DNA from: Longivirga sp036510975
GTDB taxonomy: Bacteria; Actinomycetota; Actinomycetes; S36-B12; CAIYMF01
DNA: 64,000 nt
NCBI GenBank assembly: GCA_036510975.1
Contig: DATCCY010000068.1
Coordinates: 1 to 64,000 of the forward strand
Direction: 5' to 3'
The stretch's first letter is position 1, and each line of letters opens with the position of its first letter. Of this stretch, positions 7,903 through 16,241 are shown piece after piece. The notes beneath the pieces are model-generated. The model did no database searches, had not been told where the DNA came from, and saw only the letters and a list, made by a program, of their open reading frames with translations. Both the position numbers and the translations under genes were made by a program.

Positions 7903-9045
7903 TCAGCGCGACCAGGTGCGGGCGGCCCGCTCCGCGAGGTCGGCGAGCCGCGCGGCCGGGTGGGCGAACGCCTCGTCGGCGGGGAGCCCACGGTCGCGGA
8001 GGTCGTCGAGGACGGCGTAGGCGCCGCTGACGCCGACGGCCAGGTACTCGCGCCTCCCGACGTCGACGCGGCCGGCGAGGACCACGCACCCGCGGCCTTG
8101 CGCGAGCGCCGCCTCGGCCACGCCGGACACGACCTTGCCGCGCAGGCTCTGCCAGTCGAAGGCGCCCTCCCCGGTGAGCACGAGGTCGGCGCGACCGACG
8201 TGCGCGGCCAGGTCGACCGTGTCGAGGACCGTCGCGATGCCCGGCACGCGCGCGGCGCCGAGGTGCAGCAGGGCGTAGCCGAGGCCGCCGGCGGCCCCGG
8301 CGCCGAGGGCGACCGCCGGGTCCTTGCCGTCGGCGCGGCGACCGACGGCGCGCGCGAACGACTCGAGCGACCCCTCGAGCTCCATGACGGTCGCGTCGTC
8401 GGCGCCCTTCTGCGGGCCGAAGCCGTTGGTCGCACCGCGCAGGCCGAGCAGCGGGTTGTCGACGTCGGAGGCGACCACGAGCTCGAGACCGGCGACGGCG
8501 TCGAGCGCCGGGTGCAGATCGACCGCCGCGATGCGCCGCAGCCCCCCGCCGCCGCGGCGCAGCAGCTCCGTGACGTCGGCCCCGTCGACGTCGACCGCGC
8601 GGGCGCCGAGGGCGGCCAGCAGCCCGGCACCGGCGTCGTTGGTGCTCGACCCGCCGAGACCGACCACGACCCGCAGGGCGCCGGCATCGCGCGCGGCGAG
8701 GAGCAGCTCGCCCACGCCGTACGTCGTGGTTGCTCGGGGATCTCGCGGCTCGGGCACCAGGTGCAGGCCGCAGGCCTGCGCGGACTCGATGTACGCCGCG
8801 CCCGCGACGACGAGCACCTCTGCGTCGACCGGCTCGCCGAGCGGACCGCTGACCCGGACGTCGACGAGCTCGCCGCCCAGCGTGGCGTGGAGGACCTCGA
8901 CGAACCCCGGCCCGCCGTCGGCGAGCGGGACCTCGACGAGCTGGTCCGCCGGGGCCGTTCGCCGCCACCCCTCGGCGATCGCGGCCGCGGCCTCGACGGC
9001 GGTGAGGGTGCCCGCGAACTTGTCAGGGGCGATGAGCACGCGCAT
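7903..9045 (-). CDS. glxK: Glycerate kinase
   Basis: GarK/GlxK-type glycerate 2-kinase of 380 aa, phosphorylating glycerate into central metabolism. It opens with MRVLIAPDKFAGTLTAVEAA, the family N-terminus, and contains VGLGGSSTNDAGAGLLAALGA (about 125-145) and GAAGGLGYALLHLGA, the conserved Gly-rich segments. The start at 9045 (ATG) is supported by a TACCGT -10 element 7 nt upstream. It is divergent from nadA with only 59 bp between the start codons, so the two promoters abut. It is upstream of erpA. Confidence 0.92.
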   Translation of the reverse strand: MRVLIAPDKFAGTLTAVEAAAAIAEGWRRTAPADQLVEVPLADGGPGFVEVLHATLGGELVDVRVSGPLGEPVDAEVLVVAGAAYIESAQACGLHLVPEPRDPRATTTYGVGELLLAARDAGALRVVVGLGGSSTNDAGAGLLAALGARAVDVDGADVTELLRRGGGGLRRIAAVDLHPALDAVAGLELVVASDVDNPLLGLRGATNGFGPQKGADDATVMELEGSLESFARAVGRRADGKDPAVALGAGAAGGLGYALLHLGAARVPGIATVLDTVDLAAHVGRADLVLTGEGAFDWQSLRGKVVSGVAEAALAQGRGCVVLAGRVDVGRREYLAVGVSGAYAVLDDLRDRGLPADEAFAHPAARLADLAERAARTWSR

Positions 9046-9104
9046 GCACGGGACGGTAGCGGTCGGCGGTGGGCCGCCTCCGACACGCGTGACATGATCG
9101 GCGT
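9046..9104. promoter_or_regulatory. Divergent leaderless-type promoters for glxK and nadA
   Basis: On the minus strand TACCGT (9053-9058) lies 7 nt before the glxK ATG; on the plus strand CATGAT (9093-9098) lies 6 nt before the nadA ATG at 9105. The whole 59-bp gap therefore contains both promoters and leaves little room for long 5' UTRs. Confidence 0.45.
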
Positions 9105-10301
9105 ATGGCGACCGAGAGCTTCGTCGAGCCCGCCCCCACACCCCTGGCGCTGCTGCTCCTGGGCCGCGGCGCCGACCCCGACTCCGAGCGTGGGGTCGAG
9201 TGCCCCGGTGGCCTCCCCGCGGCCAGCGACCCCGACCTGGTGGACCGGGCGCGCGCGGCGAAGGCGGCGCTCGGCGACCGCGTGTTCGTCCTCGGCCACC
9301 ACTACCAGCGCGACGAGGTCATCGCTTTCGCCGACGTCACCGGCGACTCGTTCAAGCTGGCGCGCGATGCCGCCGCCCGCCCGCAGGCCGAGTTCATCGT
9401 CTTCGCCGGCGTGCACTTCATGGCCGAGAGCGCCGACATCCTCACCGGTCCGGACCAGGCGGTGATCCTCCCGGACCTCGCCGCGGGCTGCTCCATGGCA
9501 GACATGGCCGCGATCGGGCAGGTGGAGGACGCCTGGGACGTGCTCGTCGACGTCGGCGTCGCCGACGTCACCGTCCCGATCACGTACATGAACTCCACCG
9601 CGGCGATCAAGGCGTTCACCGGTCGGCACGCTGGCGCCGTGTGCACGTCCTCGAACGCGCGGCGGGCGCTCGAGTGGGCCTTCGAGCAGGGCCAGAAGGT
9701 CTTCTTCCTCCCCGACCAGCACCTCGGGCGCAACACGGCGGTCCTCGAGCTCGGCATCGGACTCGACGAGTGCGTCGTGTTCGACCCGCACAAGCCCGGC
9801 GGCGGTCTCACCCCCGAGCAGCTGCGCGCCGCCCGGATGATCCTGTGGAAGGGGCACTGCTCGGTGCACGGCCGCTTCGCCCTCGAGAGCGTTCTCGACG
9901 TCCGCAAGCGTGTCCCGGGCATCAACGTCCTGGTGCACCCCGAGTGCCGCCACGACGTCGTGACGGCGGCCGACTACGTCGGCTCGACCGAGTTCATCAT
10001 CAAGACCCTCGACGCCGCGCCGAGCGGCAGCGCGTGGGCGATCGGCACCGAGCTCAACCTCGTGAAGCGCCTCGCGCTGGCCCACCCGGACAAGCAGGTC
10101 GTCTTCCTCGACCGGACCGTGTGCTTCTGCTCGACGATGAACCGCATCGACCTGCCGCACCTCGTCTGGTCGCTCGAGAACCTCGTCGCCGGCACCGTGG
10201 TGAACCGCATCGAGGTCGACCCCGACGTCGCGCACTGGGCCCGCGTCGCACTCGACCGGATGCTCGCCCTGCCCGGCGTCGGTGCCGCCCCCAGGGACTG
10301 A
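9105..10301 (+). CDS. nadA: Quinolinate synthase
   Basis: [4Fe-4S] enzyme of 398 aa that condenses iminoaspartate with dihydroxyacetone phosphate to quinolinate in NAD biosynthesis. Conserved segments include LGHHYQRDEVI, FAGVHFMAESADIL, PDLAAGCSMADM, HPECRHDV and TVCFCSTMNRIDLPHL, carrying the cluster cysteines. It is the longer NadA type, with an N-terminal extension of about 45 residues before the first conserved domain. It stands alone: no nadB or nadC follows, and a terminator lies just after the stop. Confidence 0.96.
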   Translation: MATESFVEPAPTPLALLLLGRGADPDSERGVECPGGLPAASDPDLVDRARAAKAALGDRVFVLGHHYQRDEVIAFADVTGDSFKLARDAAARPQAEFIVFAGVHFMAESADILTGPDQAVILPDLAAGCSMADMAAIGQVEDAWDVLVDVGVADVTVPITYMNSTAAIKAFTGRHAGAVCTSSNARRALEWAFEQGQKVFFLPDQHLGRNTAVLELGIGLDECVVFDPHKPGGGLTPEQLRAARMILWKGHCSVHGRFALESVLDVRKRVPGINVLVHPECRHDVVTAADYVGSTEFIIKTLDAAPSGSAWAIGTELNLVKRLALAHPDKQVVFLDRTVCFCSTMNRIDLPHLVWSLENLVAGTVVNRIEVDPDVAHWARVALDRMLALPGVGAAPRD

Positions 10302-10321
10302 GCGACCCCCTCCCCCGAGGA

Positions 10322-10359
10322 GTGTGACCACCGCGCGGTATCGCGCGCGCTGGTCACAC
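10322..10359. terminator. Terminator between nadA and pspAB
   Basis: An inverted repeat with arms 10322-10337 and 10344-10359 (16 bp, one mismatch, 6-nt loop) sits between the converging nadA and pspAB genes. Confidence 0.75.
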
Positions 10360-10372
10360 GTCTCGGCGCTCC

Positions 10373-10969
10373 TCAGAGGCCCGGGGCACCCCAGACGGCG
10401 AACCAGCGTCCGGTGTCGGGCTCGACGCGCAGGTCGTCCTTGAGCAGGTCGCGCAGCTGGATCTCGAGCATGTTGTCGCGCCGCTGCGGAGTCTCGCCCT
10501 CGATCGTCGCCGTGGTGCCCACCGCGGGCGCGAACGGGTAGAAGGTCCCGCGCTTGAACAGGTAGACCAGGCCGAAGCTCCGGCTGCCGTCGGTGAACGA
10601 GGCCAACGAGCACAGCAGCGCCGTCCCGAAGCCCGAGTCCTGCAGCGTGGTGTTGACCGCGTGCAGGTCGGTCACGAGCGCGGCGAGGTCCGGCGGGTCG
10701 GTGCGGCAGACCAGCCAGGTGTAGCCGAAGGCGTCGACCTCGACGTCGACCCGCGGGCCGCTGCCGGCGTCGAGCAGCGCCTGCACGTCTGCCTGGACGT
10801 CGGCGAAGGCGCGGCCCTCCGGCGCCCGGAACGCGACCGAGCCGACCCCGGTGCTCGTGAAGCCCAGCGAGGCCTCGAGCGTGATCGCGGCCGACGGCAG
10901 CGCGAAGAGCTGGTCGAGGTCGGGCTTGGCCGCCTTGCTGCGGCCGAGGATCGAGTCGAGGAGTCCCAC
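10373..10969 (-). CDS. pspAB: PspA-associated protein PspAB
   Basis: Protein of 198 aa starting MGLLDSILGRSKAAKPDLDQLF and ending with a segment rich in acidic and aromatic residues (VEPDTGRWFAVWGAPGL). It matches the actinobacterial PspAB family, usually encoded next to htpX in the pspA-pspAA cluster. It has no membrane segment or known catalytic motif; a role in the envelope-stress (Psp) response is inferred from the conserved neighbourhood. Start is the GTG at 10969. Here it is separated from htpX by two opposite-strand genes. Confidence 0.75.
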   Translation of the reverse strand: MGLLDSILGRSKAAKPDLDQLFALPSAAITLEASLGFTSTGVGSVAFRAPEGRAFADVQADVQALLDAGSGPRVDVEVDAFGYTWLVCRTDPPDLAALVTDLHAVNTTLQDSGFGTALLCSLASFTDGSRSFGLVYLFKRGTFYPFAPAVGTTATIEGETPQRRDNMLEIQLRDLLKDDLRVEPDTGRWFAVWGAPGL

Positions 10970-11238
10970 GACCCCAGCCTCCCACGCGTGGCGGCCGGCG
11001 TTCCGCCTCGACGTCGCTCCGGGGACCTACCGGCTCTCGTGGAGCACCTCGCCGTCCGTCGCCGTCCTGGCTGGCCGGACGACCACGGTGACGGGCTGCA
11101 CGGAGCAGGTCACTCGTCGCCCGCCGCACCGCCCGTCGCGACACCGGTGCCCAGCCGGAGAAGACTCGGTCGCGGTCGAGCCCGCGGGTTCGGTTCGCGC
11201 TCCGCGGGCACGGCGAACGCTCGAAGGAGGCGCGCGTC
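10970..11238. other. Intergenic gap, possible gene remnant
   Basis: 269 bp between the start of pspAB (minus) and the secreted-protein gene (plus). On the plus strand around 11000-11110 one frame reads FRLDVAPGTYRLSWSTSPSV and continues into a threonine-rich stretch, resembling the end of a beta-sandwich domain, but without a plausible start; it may be chance or a remnant. Promoters for both neighbours must lie here. A ribosome site GAAGGAGG lies at about 11222-11229. Confidence 0.3.
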
Positions 11239-11832
11239 ATGAACCGCACCCTGAGACAGCTTGCACTCGCCTCGGTGGCCGTCCTGGCCGTCCTGGCTCC
11301 TGCGTCGGCGGCGTCCGCCGCCGACGCGTCCGGGTGCACGCTCACCGTCGCCAGCACGTCCGCCGACGGCAAGCCGCTCGACACGGCGTCCGCGCCCGGT
11401 GACGGCGGCACCGAGGCGCACCCGTTCCAGGTCGACCTCGGCGGGAAGGTCGCGTACGAGGGGAAGACCGACGCCGTGATCACCGACGGCACCTACACCG
11501 TCACCGCCCTCGGGGTGACGCTGAAGACCGACACGGTCGCCAACGCCGACAAGAAGCAGACGGCGAACGGCGAGGTCGACCTCTCGACCGTGCAGTCGCT
11601 CAAGCCCCTCCTGTCCGGCGGGGTCAAGATCCCCGTCCAGGGGACGCTCACGGGCGCGGGCGGCTCCTGCACGGTGAGCGGCTACATCACCGGGGTCGGG
11701 TCGGCGACGTCGTCGCCGGTCTTCTACGCCGGCCTCGCAGCGGCGGCCATCGGCCTGGGACTCGCGCTGTGGACACTGTTCGGCACGAAGGCCACGCTCG
11801 TCGCGAGCTCGGCTGCGGGAGGTGCGTCATGA
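11239..11832 (+). CDS. Secreted membrane-anchored protein of unknown function
   Basis: Protein of 197 aa. Residues 1-28 form a classical Ala-rich signal peptide (MNRTLRQLALASVAVLAVLA then ASAASAADA). The exported part contains two cysteines (SGCTLTV near the N-terminus, SCTVSG near residue 143) that could form a disulfide, and a single C-terminal membrane segment (about 162-182). This is a beta-rich surface domain with a C-terminal anchor; I recognise no family. GAAGGAGG lies about 10 nt before the ATG. The stop overlaps the next start (ATGA), so the pair is coupled. Both run opposite to the surrounding psp genes. Confidence 0.8.
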   Translation: MNRTLRQLALASVAVLAVLAPASAASAADASGCTLTVASTSADGKPLDTASAPGDGGTEAHPFQVDLGGKVAYEGKTDAVITDGTYTVTALGVTLKTDTVANADKKQTANGEVDLSTVQSLKPLLSGGVKIPVQGTLTGAGGSCTVSGYITGVGSATSSPVFYAGLAAAAIGLGLALWTLFGTKATLVASSAAGGAS

Positions 11833-12026
11833 CCACCAGTCGTCACCCGGTGCGCGGGTTCTTCGCCGGGCTCTTCCTCGGAGTCGGTGCGGCCCTGCTG
11901 CTGTTCGTGTTCGGGGTGCTGCCCTTCACGCTGGTGATGCTCGGCATCATCACGGTCATCGGCATCGTCGTCGGCATCGTGCTCGCGTTCGTGGCCCCGG
12001 CGCGGTCGTCCGATCCCGTCACCTGA
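11829..12026 (+). CDS. Small two-helix membrane protein
   Basis: Protein of 65 aa, mostly two adjacent hydrophobic helices (about residues 9-30 and 33-56) with short polar ends. It is translationally coupled to the secreted protein upstream by an ATGA overlap, which suggests a common membrane complex. No known family. It converges on htpX, ending 24 bp from its stop. Confidence 0.7.
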   Translation: MTTSRHPVRGFFAGLFLGVGAALLLFVFGVLPFTLVMLGIITVIGIVVGIVLAFVAPARSSDPVT

Positions 12027-12050
12027 GCGTCGCCGCCCGGCTCGGTCGGT

Positions 12051-12947
12051 CTAGCGCTGGCCGAGCTGGGTGGCGATCTGCGCGAGCTGCTCGAGCCGCT
12101 TCTCCAGCGGCGGGTGGGTGAGGAAGAGCGACGAGATCGACGTGCCGCTGGTCAGCGCGGGCGCGAACGCGAACGCGGACACCGACTCGACCTGGCGCAG
12201 GTCGCGGTCCGGGATACCCGCGATGTCGCCGGACACCTTCTGCAGCGCGGACGCCAACGCCGAAGGGTTGCCGGTGAGCAGCGCGCCCGACCGGTCGGCC
12301 GAGAGCTCGCGGTAGCGGGAGAGCGCGCGGGTCAGCAGGAACGAGATGACGTAGACGATCGCGCTGACGACCATCACGGCCAGGAACACGACGGCGGCGT
12401 TCTGGTCGCGGTTGCGGCCCATGCCGCCCCACAGCACGATCCGGGTCAGCAGACCCGCGAGCACGCCGGCGAAGGACGCCACGGTCATCACCGTGACGTC
12501 GCGGTGCGCGATGTGCGAGAGCTCATGGGAGAGGACGCCCTCGAGCTCGGCTGCGTCGAGCCGACGCAGGATCCCCGTCGTGACGCAGACGACTGCGCGA
12601 TCCGGTGAGCGTCCGGTGGCGAACGCGTTGGGGATGTCGGTGTCGGCGATCGCGACGCGCGGCTTCGGCATGTCGGCCAACGCGCACAGCCGGTCGACGA
12701 CGGCGTGCAGCTGCGGTGCCTGCTCGGGCGTGACCTCGCGGGCTCTCATCGCCGTGAGCGCCATCGTGTCGGAGAAGAACCACTGCGCCCACAGCATCGC
12801 CGCGACGATCACGAGGGCGACGAGCGCCGAGCGCAGGAACGTGATGAGCAGTGCCGCGATGACGACGTAGAGCAGGCCGAGACCGAACCACGTCCCGACC
12901 ATGCGGCGGGTCAGGCCGCTGTCGCTCGCGTACCGGGTCGACGCCAC
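12051..12947 (-). CDS. htpX: Membrane zinc metalloprotease HtpX
   Basis: M48-family integral membrane protease of 298 aa that degrades misfolded membrane proteins. Two N-terminal membrane helices (about 18-55) precede the zinc motif in EGVLSHELSHIAHRDV (HExxH, about His137-His141), then two more helices (about 150-210), and the third-ligand region RYRELSADRSGALLTG. It is downstream of pspA-pspAA on the same strand, past a terminator, so it probably has its own promoter as well. GTG at 12947 is preceded by AAGGG at about 11 nt; a start a few codons downstream cannot be excluded. Confidence 0.93.
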   Translation of the reverse strand: MASTRYASDSGLTRRMVGTWFGLGLLYVVIAALLITFLRSALVALVIVAAMLWAQWFFSDTMALTAMRAREVTPEQAPQLHAVVDRLCALADMPKPRVAIADTDIPNAFATGRSPDRAVVCVTTGILRRLDAAELEGVLSHELSHIAHRDVTVMTVASFAGVLAGLLTRIVLWGGMGRNRDQNAAVVFLAVMVVSAIVYVISFLLTRALSRYRELSADRSGALLTGNPSALASALQKVSGDIAGIPDRDLRQVESVSAFAFAPALTSGTSISSLFLTHPPLEKRLEQLAQIATQLGQR

Positions 12948-13010
12948 AGCAACCGCATCCCTTCGTACTCGTGTCGCCGGCAGACGGTCGGCGTCTCTTC
13001 CCTGTGCAAC

Positions 13011-13049
13011 GATGGCGGGCCGGGAGAACGTTCCCCCCGGCCCGCCGTC
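13011..13049 (-). terminator. Terminator after pspA-pspAA
   Basis: Arms 13011-13024 and 13036-13049 form a 14-bp GC-rich stem (one G-T pair) with an 11-nt loop, 12 bp beyond the pspAA stop in the direction of transcription. Confidence 0.75.
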
Positions 13050-13061
13050 TGCAGCGATCTC

Positions 13062-13337
13062 TCAGCCGGGGACGAGCCCCTCGTCGCCGAGCATGTCGCG
13101 GATGTCGTCCTCGCTCGCGTCGGCGAACGGGAGGATGACCTGCGACTCCTCCATCTCGTGATCCGGCGGCCGCACGCCGACGGAACGGACCTTGTCGAGC
13201 AAGGCGTCGAGCGCCTGGCGGAAGTTGACCTCGGACGACTTCAGCGCCGCCTCGAGCTGCAGGTCGAGCCGGTTGATCTCGGGCAGCTCGCTGTCCGGCA
13301 CGATGAACTGGCCCTCACCCAGGATCCGGATCAGCAC
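13062..13337 (-). CDS. pspAA: PspA-associated protein PspAA
   Basis: Acidic protein of 91 aa (MLIRILGEGQFIVPDSELPE at the start, a short coiled segment LDLQLEAALKSSEVNFRQAL, and an acidic C-terminus) that matches the actinobacterial PspAA family, always found next to pspA. A role in the PspA envelope-stress response is inferred from that linkage; no catalytic motif is present. The GTG start at 13337 has GGGAGG upstream, in the 10-bp gap after pspA, so the genes form one operon. Confidence 0.85.
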   Translation of the reverse strand: MLIRILGEGQFIVPDSELPEINRLDLQLEAALKSSEVNFRQALDALLDKVRSVGVRPPDHEMEESQVILPFADASEDDIRDMLGDEGLVPG

Positions 13338-13347
13338 GGCCGCCTCC

Positions 13348-14103
13348 CTATGCCTGGTGCTCGTCAGGTGCCGGGGCCGACTCGATGGCCGGCGCGGGGG
13401 CCGAGCCGCCGATCTCGGCCTTCATCGCGGCGAGCTGGGTCTCGACGTCGTTGCCGCTCGCCATCTGCTCGAGCTCGAGGGTGATGCTGTCCTTCGAGGT
13501 GCCGGTGGCGTCGTCGAGCGCGCCGGAGGCCAGCAGCTCGTCGATCGCCTGCCCGCGCGCCTGCAGCTGCGCGGTCTTGTCCTCCGCGCGCTGGATGGCC
13601 ATGCCGACGTCGCCGAGCTCCTCGCTGATGCCGGAGAAGGCCTCGTTGATCTTGGTCTGCGCCTCGGCGGCGGAGTACGTCGCCTTGATGGTCTCCTTCT
13701 TCGTCCGGAACGCCTCGACCTTGGCCTGGAGCCGCTGGCTCGCCGCGACGAGCTTCTCCTCCTGGTCGGCGAGCTGGGCGTGCTGGACCTGGAGGTCGGA
13801 GATCTGGGTGGCGAGCCCGGAGCGGCGGGTGAGCGCCTCGCGCGCAAGATCCTCGCGTCCGCCGGCGAGCGCCGCCTTGGCCTGACCCTCCAGCTTGTCG
13901 CTCTGCTGCTGCAGCTGGGTGATCTGCAGCTCGAGGCGCTTGCGGCTCGTCGCGACGTCGGCGACACCGCGCCGCACCTTCTGGAGGAGCTCGAGCTGCT
14001 TCTCGTAGGAGTAGTCGAGCGTCTCGCGCGGGTCCTCCGCCTTGTCCAGGGCCTTGTTCGCCTTGGACTTGAAGATGAGGGTGAAGCGCTGCCAGAGGCC
14101 CAT
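13348..14103 (-). CDS. pspA: Phage shock protein A (PspA/IM30/Vipp1 family)
   Basis: Membrane-associated coiled-coil protein of 251 aa that oligomerises on stressed membranes. The N-terminal amphipathic segment MGLWQRFTLIFKSKANKALD and EDPRETLDYSYEKQ are family hallmarks; residues ~30-215 are heptad-rich alpha-helix, followed by a short Pro/Ala-rich tail ending DEHQA. It heads the pspA-pspAA unit. The 163-bp gap to the divergent DUF3043 gene holds its promoter. No pspB/C genes are present, consistent with the actinobacterial version of the system. Confidence 0.95.
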   Translation of the reverse strand: MGLWQRFTLIFKSKANKALDKAEDPRETLDYSYEKQLELLQKVRRGVADVATSRKRLELQITQLQQQSDKLEGQAKAALAGGREDLAREALTRRSGLATQISDLQVQHAQLADQEEKLVAASQRLQAKVEAFRTKKETIKATYSAAEAQTKINEAFSGISEELGDVGMAIQRAEDKTAQLQARGQAIDELLASGALDDATGTSKDSITLELEQMASGNDVETQLAAMKAEIGGSAPAPAIESAPAPDEHQA

Positions 14104-14254
14104 CGTGGGCGCCCCTTTCGTCGGTCAGGACATCGGGCGACGCGGTACGTCGCAGGTCTCCAACCTATCCGCCGCGCCCACGGCTGTCGCCCGGTCGGGC
14201 GGCGCTCGCCCTCGCGCGGCGGTGCACTCGGCGGAGGTCGGACACCGCGGGACG

Positions 14255-14266
14255 TAGGCTGACGGC
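14255..14266 (+). promoter_or_regulatory. Leaderless-type -10 for the DUF3043 gene
   Basis: TAGGCT at 14255-14260 is followed by 6 nt and GTG at 14267. Confidence 0.5.
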
Positions 14267-14920
14267 GTGTTCCGCCGCAAAAGCACCGACGAGACCGCCC
14301 CGCCCGGCCCCGAGACAGAGTCCGGCAACCAGGGCAAGGGTCGCCCGACGCCCACGCGCAAGGAGGCCGAGGCCGCGCGCAAGGCCGCGCTCACGGCCAC
14401 CGTCGACCCGAAGTCGACGCGCAAGGCCGAGCGCGACGCCCAGCGCCAGGCCCGCTACGACGCGCAGCAGGGGCTGCGCAGCGGCGACCCGAAGAAGCTC
14501 CCCGCCCGTGACCAGGGACCGGTCAAGGCCTGGGTCCGCGACGTGGTCGACGGCCGCATCAGCATGGGCGAGATCTTCATCCCGGTGGCGGTGCTGGTCC
14601 TCGTCCTCGGGTTCGTCCGGGTGCCCGCCGTGCAGGTGGCGCTGCTGTGGGTGTGGCTGTTCGTGCTCATCGGCGTCGTCGTCGACTCGCTCTTCCTGGT
14701 CTGGCGCCTGCGACGCACCCTGCCGGTCCAGTTCCCCGATGCCGACCCGAAGCTCACCATCGGGCACGACTCCCGCGGCCAGCTGCGCTACGGCCTCAAG
14801 GGCGCCACGACCTACGCCGTGATCCGCAGCCTGCAGATCCGGATGCTGCGCCTGCCCAAGCCCAAGGTGCGGTGGAACGGCCAGCCGGTGGCACCCAAGG
14901 CCCCCAAGCCGTCGAAGTAG
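14267..14920 (+). CDS. DUF3043 family membrane protein
   Basis: Protein of 217 aa with a highly charged Lys/Arg/Ala-rich N-terminal half (about 1-95, cytosolic), two membrane helices (about 103-119 and 122-141), and a short basic C-terminal tail (RLPKPKVRWNG) rich in Pro and Lys. It matches DUF3043, the family of mycobacterial Rv2206, which sits in the same neighbourhood. Function unknown. The GTG at 14267 is supported by an adjacent TAGGCT -10 element. Confidence 0.8.
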   Translation: MFRRKSTDETAPPGPETESGNQGKGRPTPTRKEAEAARKAALTATVDPKSTRKAERDAQRQARYDAQQGLRSGDPKKLPARDQGPVKAWVRDVVDGRISMGEIFIPVAVLVLVLGFVRVPAVQVALLWVWLFVLIGVVVDSLFLVWRLRRTLPVQFPDADPKLTIGHDSRGQLRYGLKGATTYAVIRSLQIRMLRLPKPKVRWNGQPVAPKAPKPSK

Positions 14921-14983
14921 TCGACGGCTCGTCGACCCCGGGCGCTGACCCGACCGCCGATCGCGGCGTCGGGCCGACCCGCA

Positions 14984-14996
14984 TAGGCTCCTCGGC
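14984..14996 (+). promoter_or_regulatory. Leaderless-type -10 for the aldo/keto reductase gene
   Basis: TAGGCT at 14984-14989, 7 nt before the ATG at 14997. Confidence 0.5.
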
Positions 14997-15995
14997 ATGG
15001 AGCACCGTTACCTCGGCCGCAGCGGCCTCAAGGTCAGTGAGATCTCGTACGGCAACTGGATCACCCACGGGTCCCAGGTCGAGGAGGACGCCGCGGTCGC
15101 GTGCGTCAGCGCCGCGCTCGACGCCGGCATCACCACCTTCGACACCGCCGACGTCTACGCCGGCACCCGGGCCGAGGCGGTCCTGGGCCGTGCGCTCAAG
15201 GGCCAGCGTCGCGAGGGCCTGGAGATCCTCACGAAGGTCTACTGGCCGACCGGCGAGGGTCCCAACGACCGAGGCCTGTCGCGCAAGCACATCCACGAGA
15301 GCATCGAGGGCTCGCTGCGTCGGCTCGGCACGGACTACGTCGACCTCTACCAGGCGCACCGCTTCGACCACGAGACGCCGCTCGAGGAGACGATGCGCGC
15401 GTTCGACGACCTCGTGCGCGCCGGCAAGGTCCTCTACGTCGGGGTCTCGGAGTGGGACGCCGACCAGATCCGCCGCGCCACGGAGATCGCCGACCGGATG
15501 GGCTTCGACCGGCTGATCTCCAACCAGCCGCAGTACTCCATGCTCTACCGCGTCATCGAGGCCGAGGTCGTGCCCGCCAGCGTCGAGCTCGGGCTCGGGC
15601 AGATCGTGTGGAGCCCGATCGCCCAGGGCGTCCTGACCGGCAAGTACCTCCCCGGCCAGCCGCCGCCCGAGGGCTCGCGCGCCACCGACCCCACGAGCGG
15701 CCACTTCACCGAGCGGCTGCGCACCGAGCCGATCCTCACGGCCGTGCAGAAGCTCCGTCCTCTCGCCGAGCAGGCCGGGCTGTCGATGGCCCAGCTCGCC
15801 GTCGCCTGGGTGCTCCAGCACGACTTCATCTCCTCGGCCATCGTCGGTGCCACGCGTCCCGAGCAGGTGACCGACAACGTCGGGGCCAGCGGCGTGCGGC
15901 TCGACGACGACCTGCTGGCGGCGATCGACGCCGCGCTCGGCGACGTCGTGATCCGCGACCCGCGCCTGACCGTCTCCCCCGCGACCCGCCCGTGA
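14997..15995 (+). CDS. Aldo/keto reductase (voltage-gated-K-channel beta-like branch)
   Basis: NADPH-dependent (beta/alpha)8-barrel oxidoreductase of 332 aa. The start MEHRYLGRSGLKVSEISYGNW is typical of the KCNAB/YghZ-like branch. The catalytic tetrad is visible as Asp and Tyr in FDTADVYAG, Lys in LTKVYW and His in YQAHRFD; the NADPH site segment SSAIVGATRPEQV is near residue 285. The physiological substrate cannot be read from the sequence. It is coupled by a 4-bp overlap to the small gene that follows. Confidence 0.88.
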   Translation: MEHRYLGRSGLKVSEISYGNWITHGSQVEEDAAVACVSAALDAGITTFDTADVYAGTRAEAVLGRALKGQRREGLEILTKVYWPTGEGPNDRGLSRKHIHESIEGSLRRLGTDYVDLYQAHRFDHETPLEETMRAFDDLVRAGKVLYVGVSEWDADQIRRATEIADRMGFDRLISNQPQYSMLYRVIEAEVVPASVELGLGQIVWSPIAQGVLTGKYLPGQPPPEGSRATDPTSGHFTERLRTEPILTAVQKLRPLAEQAGLSMAQLAVAWVLQHDFISSAIVGATRPEQVTDNVGASGVRLDDDLLAAIDAALGDVVIRDPRLTVSPATRP

Positions 15996-16207
15996 CCAGC
16001 TGGACCTGGCGCTACGAGCGCACGGACGGCAGCGTCGTGGCCGACGTCCCCGCCGGTACGCCCGAGGGCTTCCCGGCGCAGGCCGATGCCGAGACCTGGA
16101 TCGGCGAGTCGTGGGAGTCGCTCCGGGAGTCCGGCGTGGATGCCGTGACGCTGCTGGAGGGCGAGCGGGTCGTCTACGGCCCGATGAGCCTGCACCCGCC
16201 GGCCTGA
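15992..16207 (+). CDS. Small conserved actinobacterial protein, function unknown
   Basis: Protein of 71 aa with an N-terminal beta-strand motif (WTWRYERTDGSVV) and an acidic, Trp-containing helix (ADAETWIGESWESLRESG) before VTLLEGERVVYGPMSL. It resembles a small family often annotated as hypothetical in actinobacteria. The GTG overlaps the aldo/keto reductase stop (GTGA). No signal peptide or membrane segment. Confidence 0.75.
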   Translation: MTSWTWRYERTDGSVVADVPAGTPEGFPAQADAETWIGESWESLRESGVDAVTLLEGERVVYGPMSLHPPA

Positions 16208-16241
16208 CGTCCGGCGCTGCCCGCGCGGGCGAGGTCCGACG

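Noticed and set aside
7887..11492. A 1201-residue minus-strand open frame across glycerate kinase, nadA and pspAB.
   Set aside because: It overlaps real genes in other frames and on the other strand, and its sequence is low-complexity Arg/Ala/Pro; an artefact of high GC.
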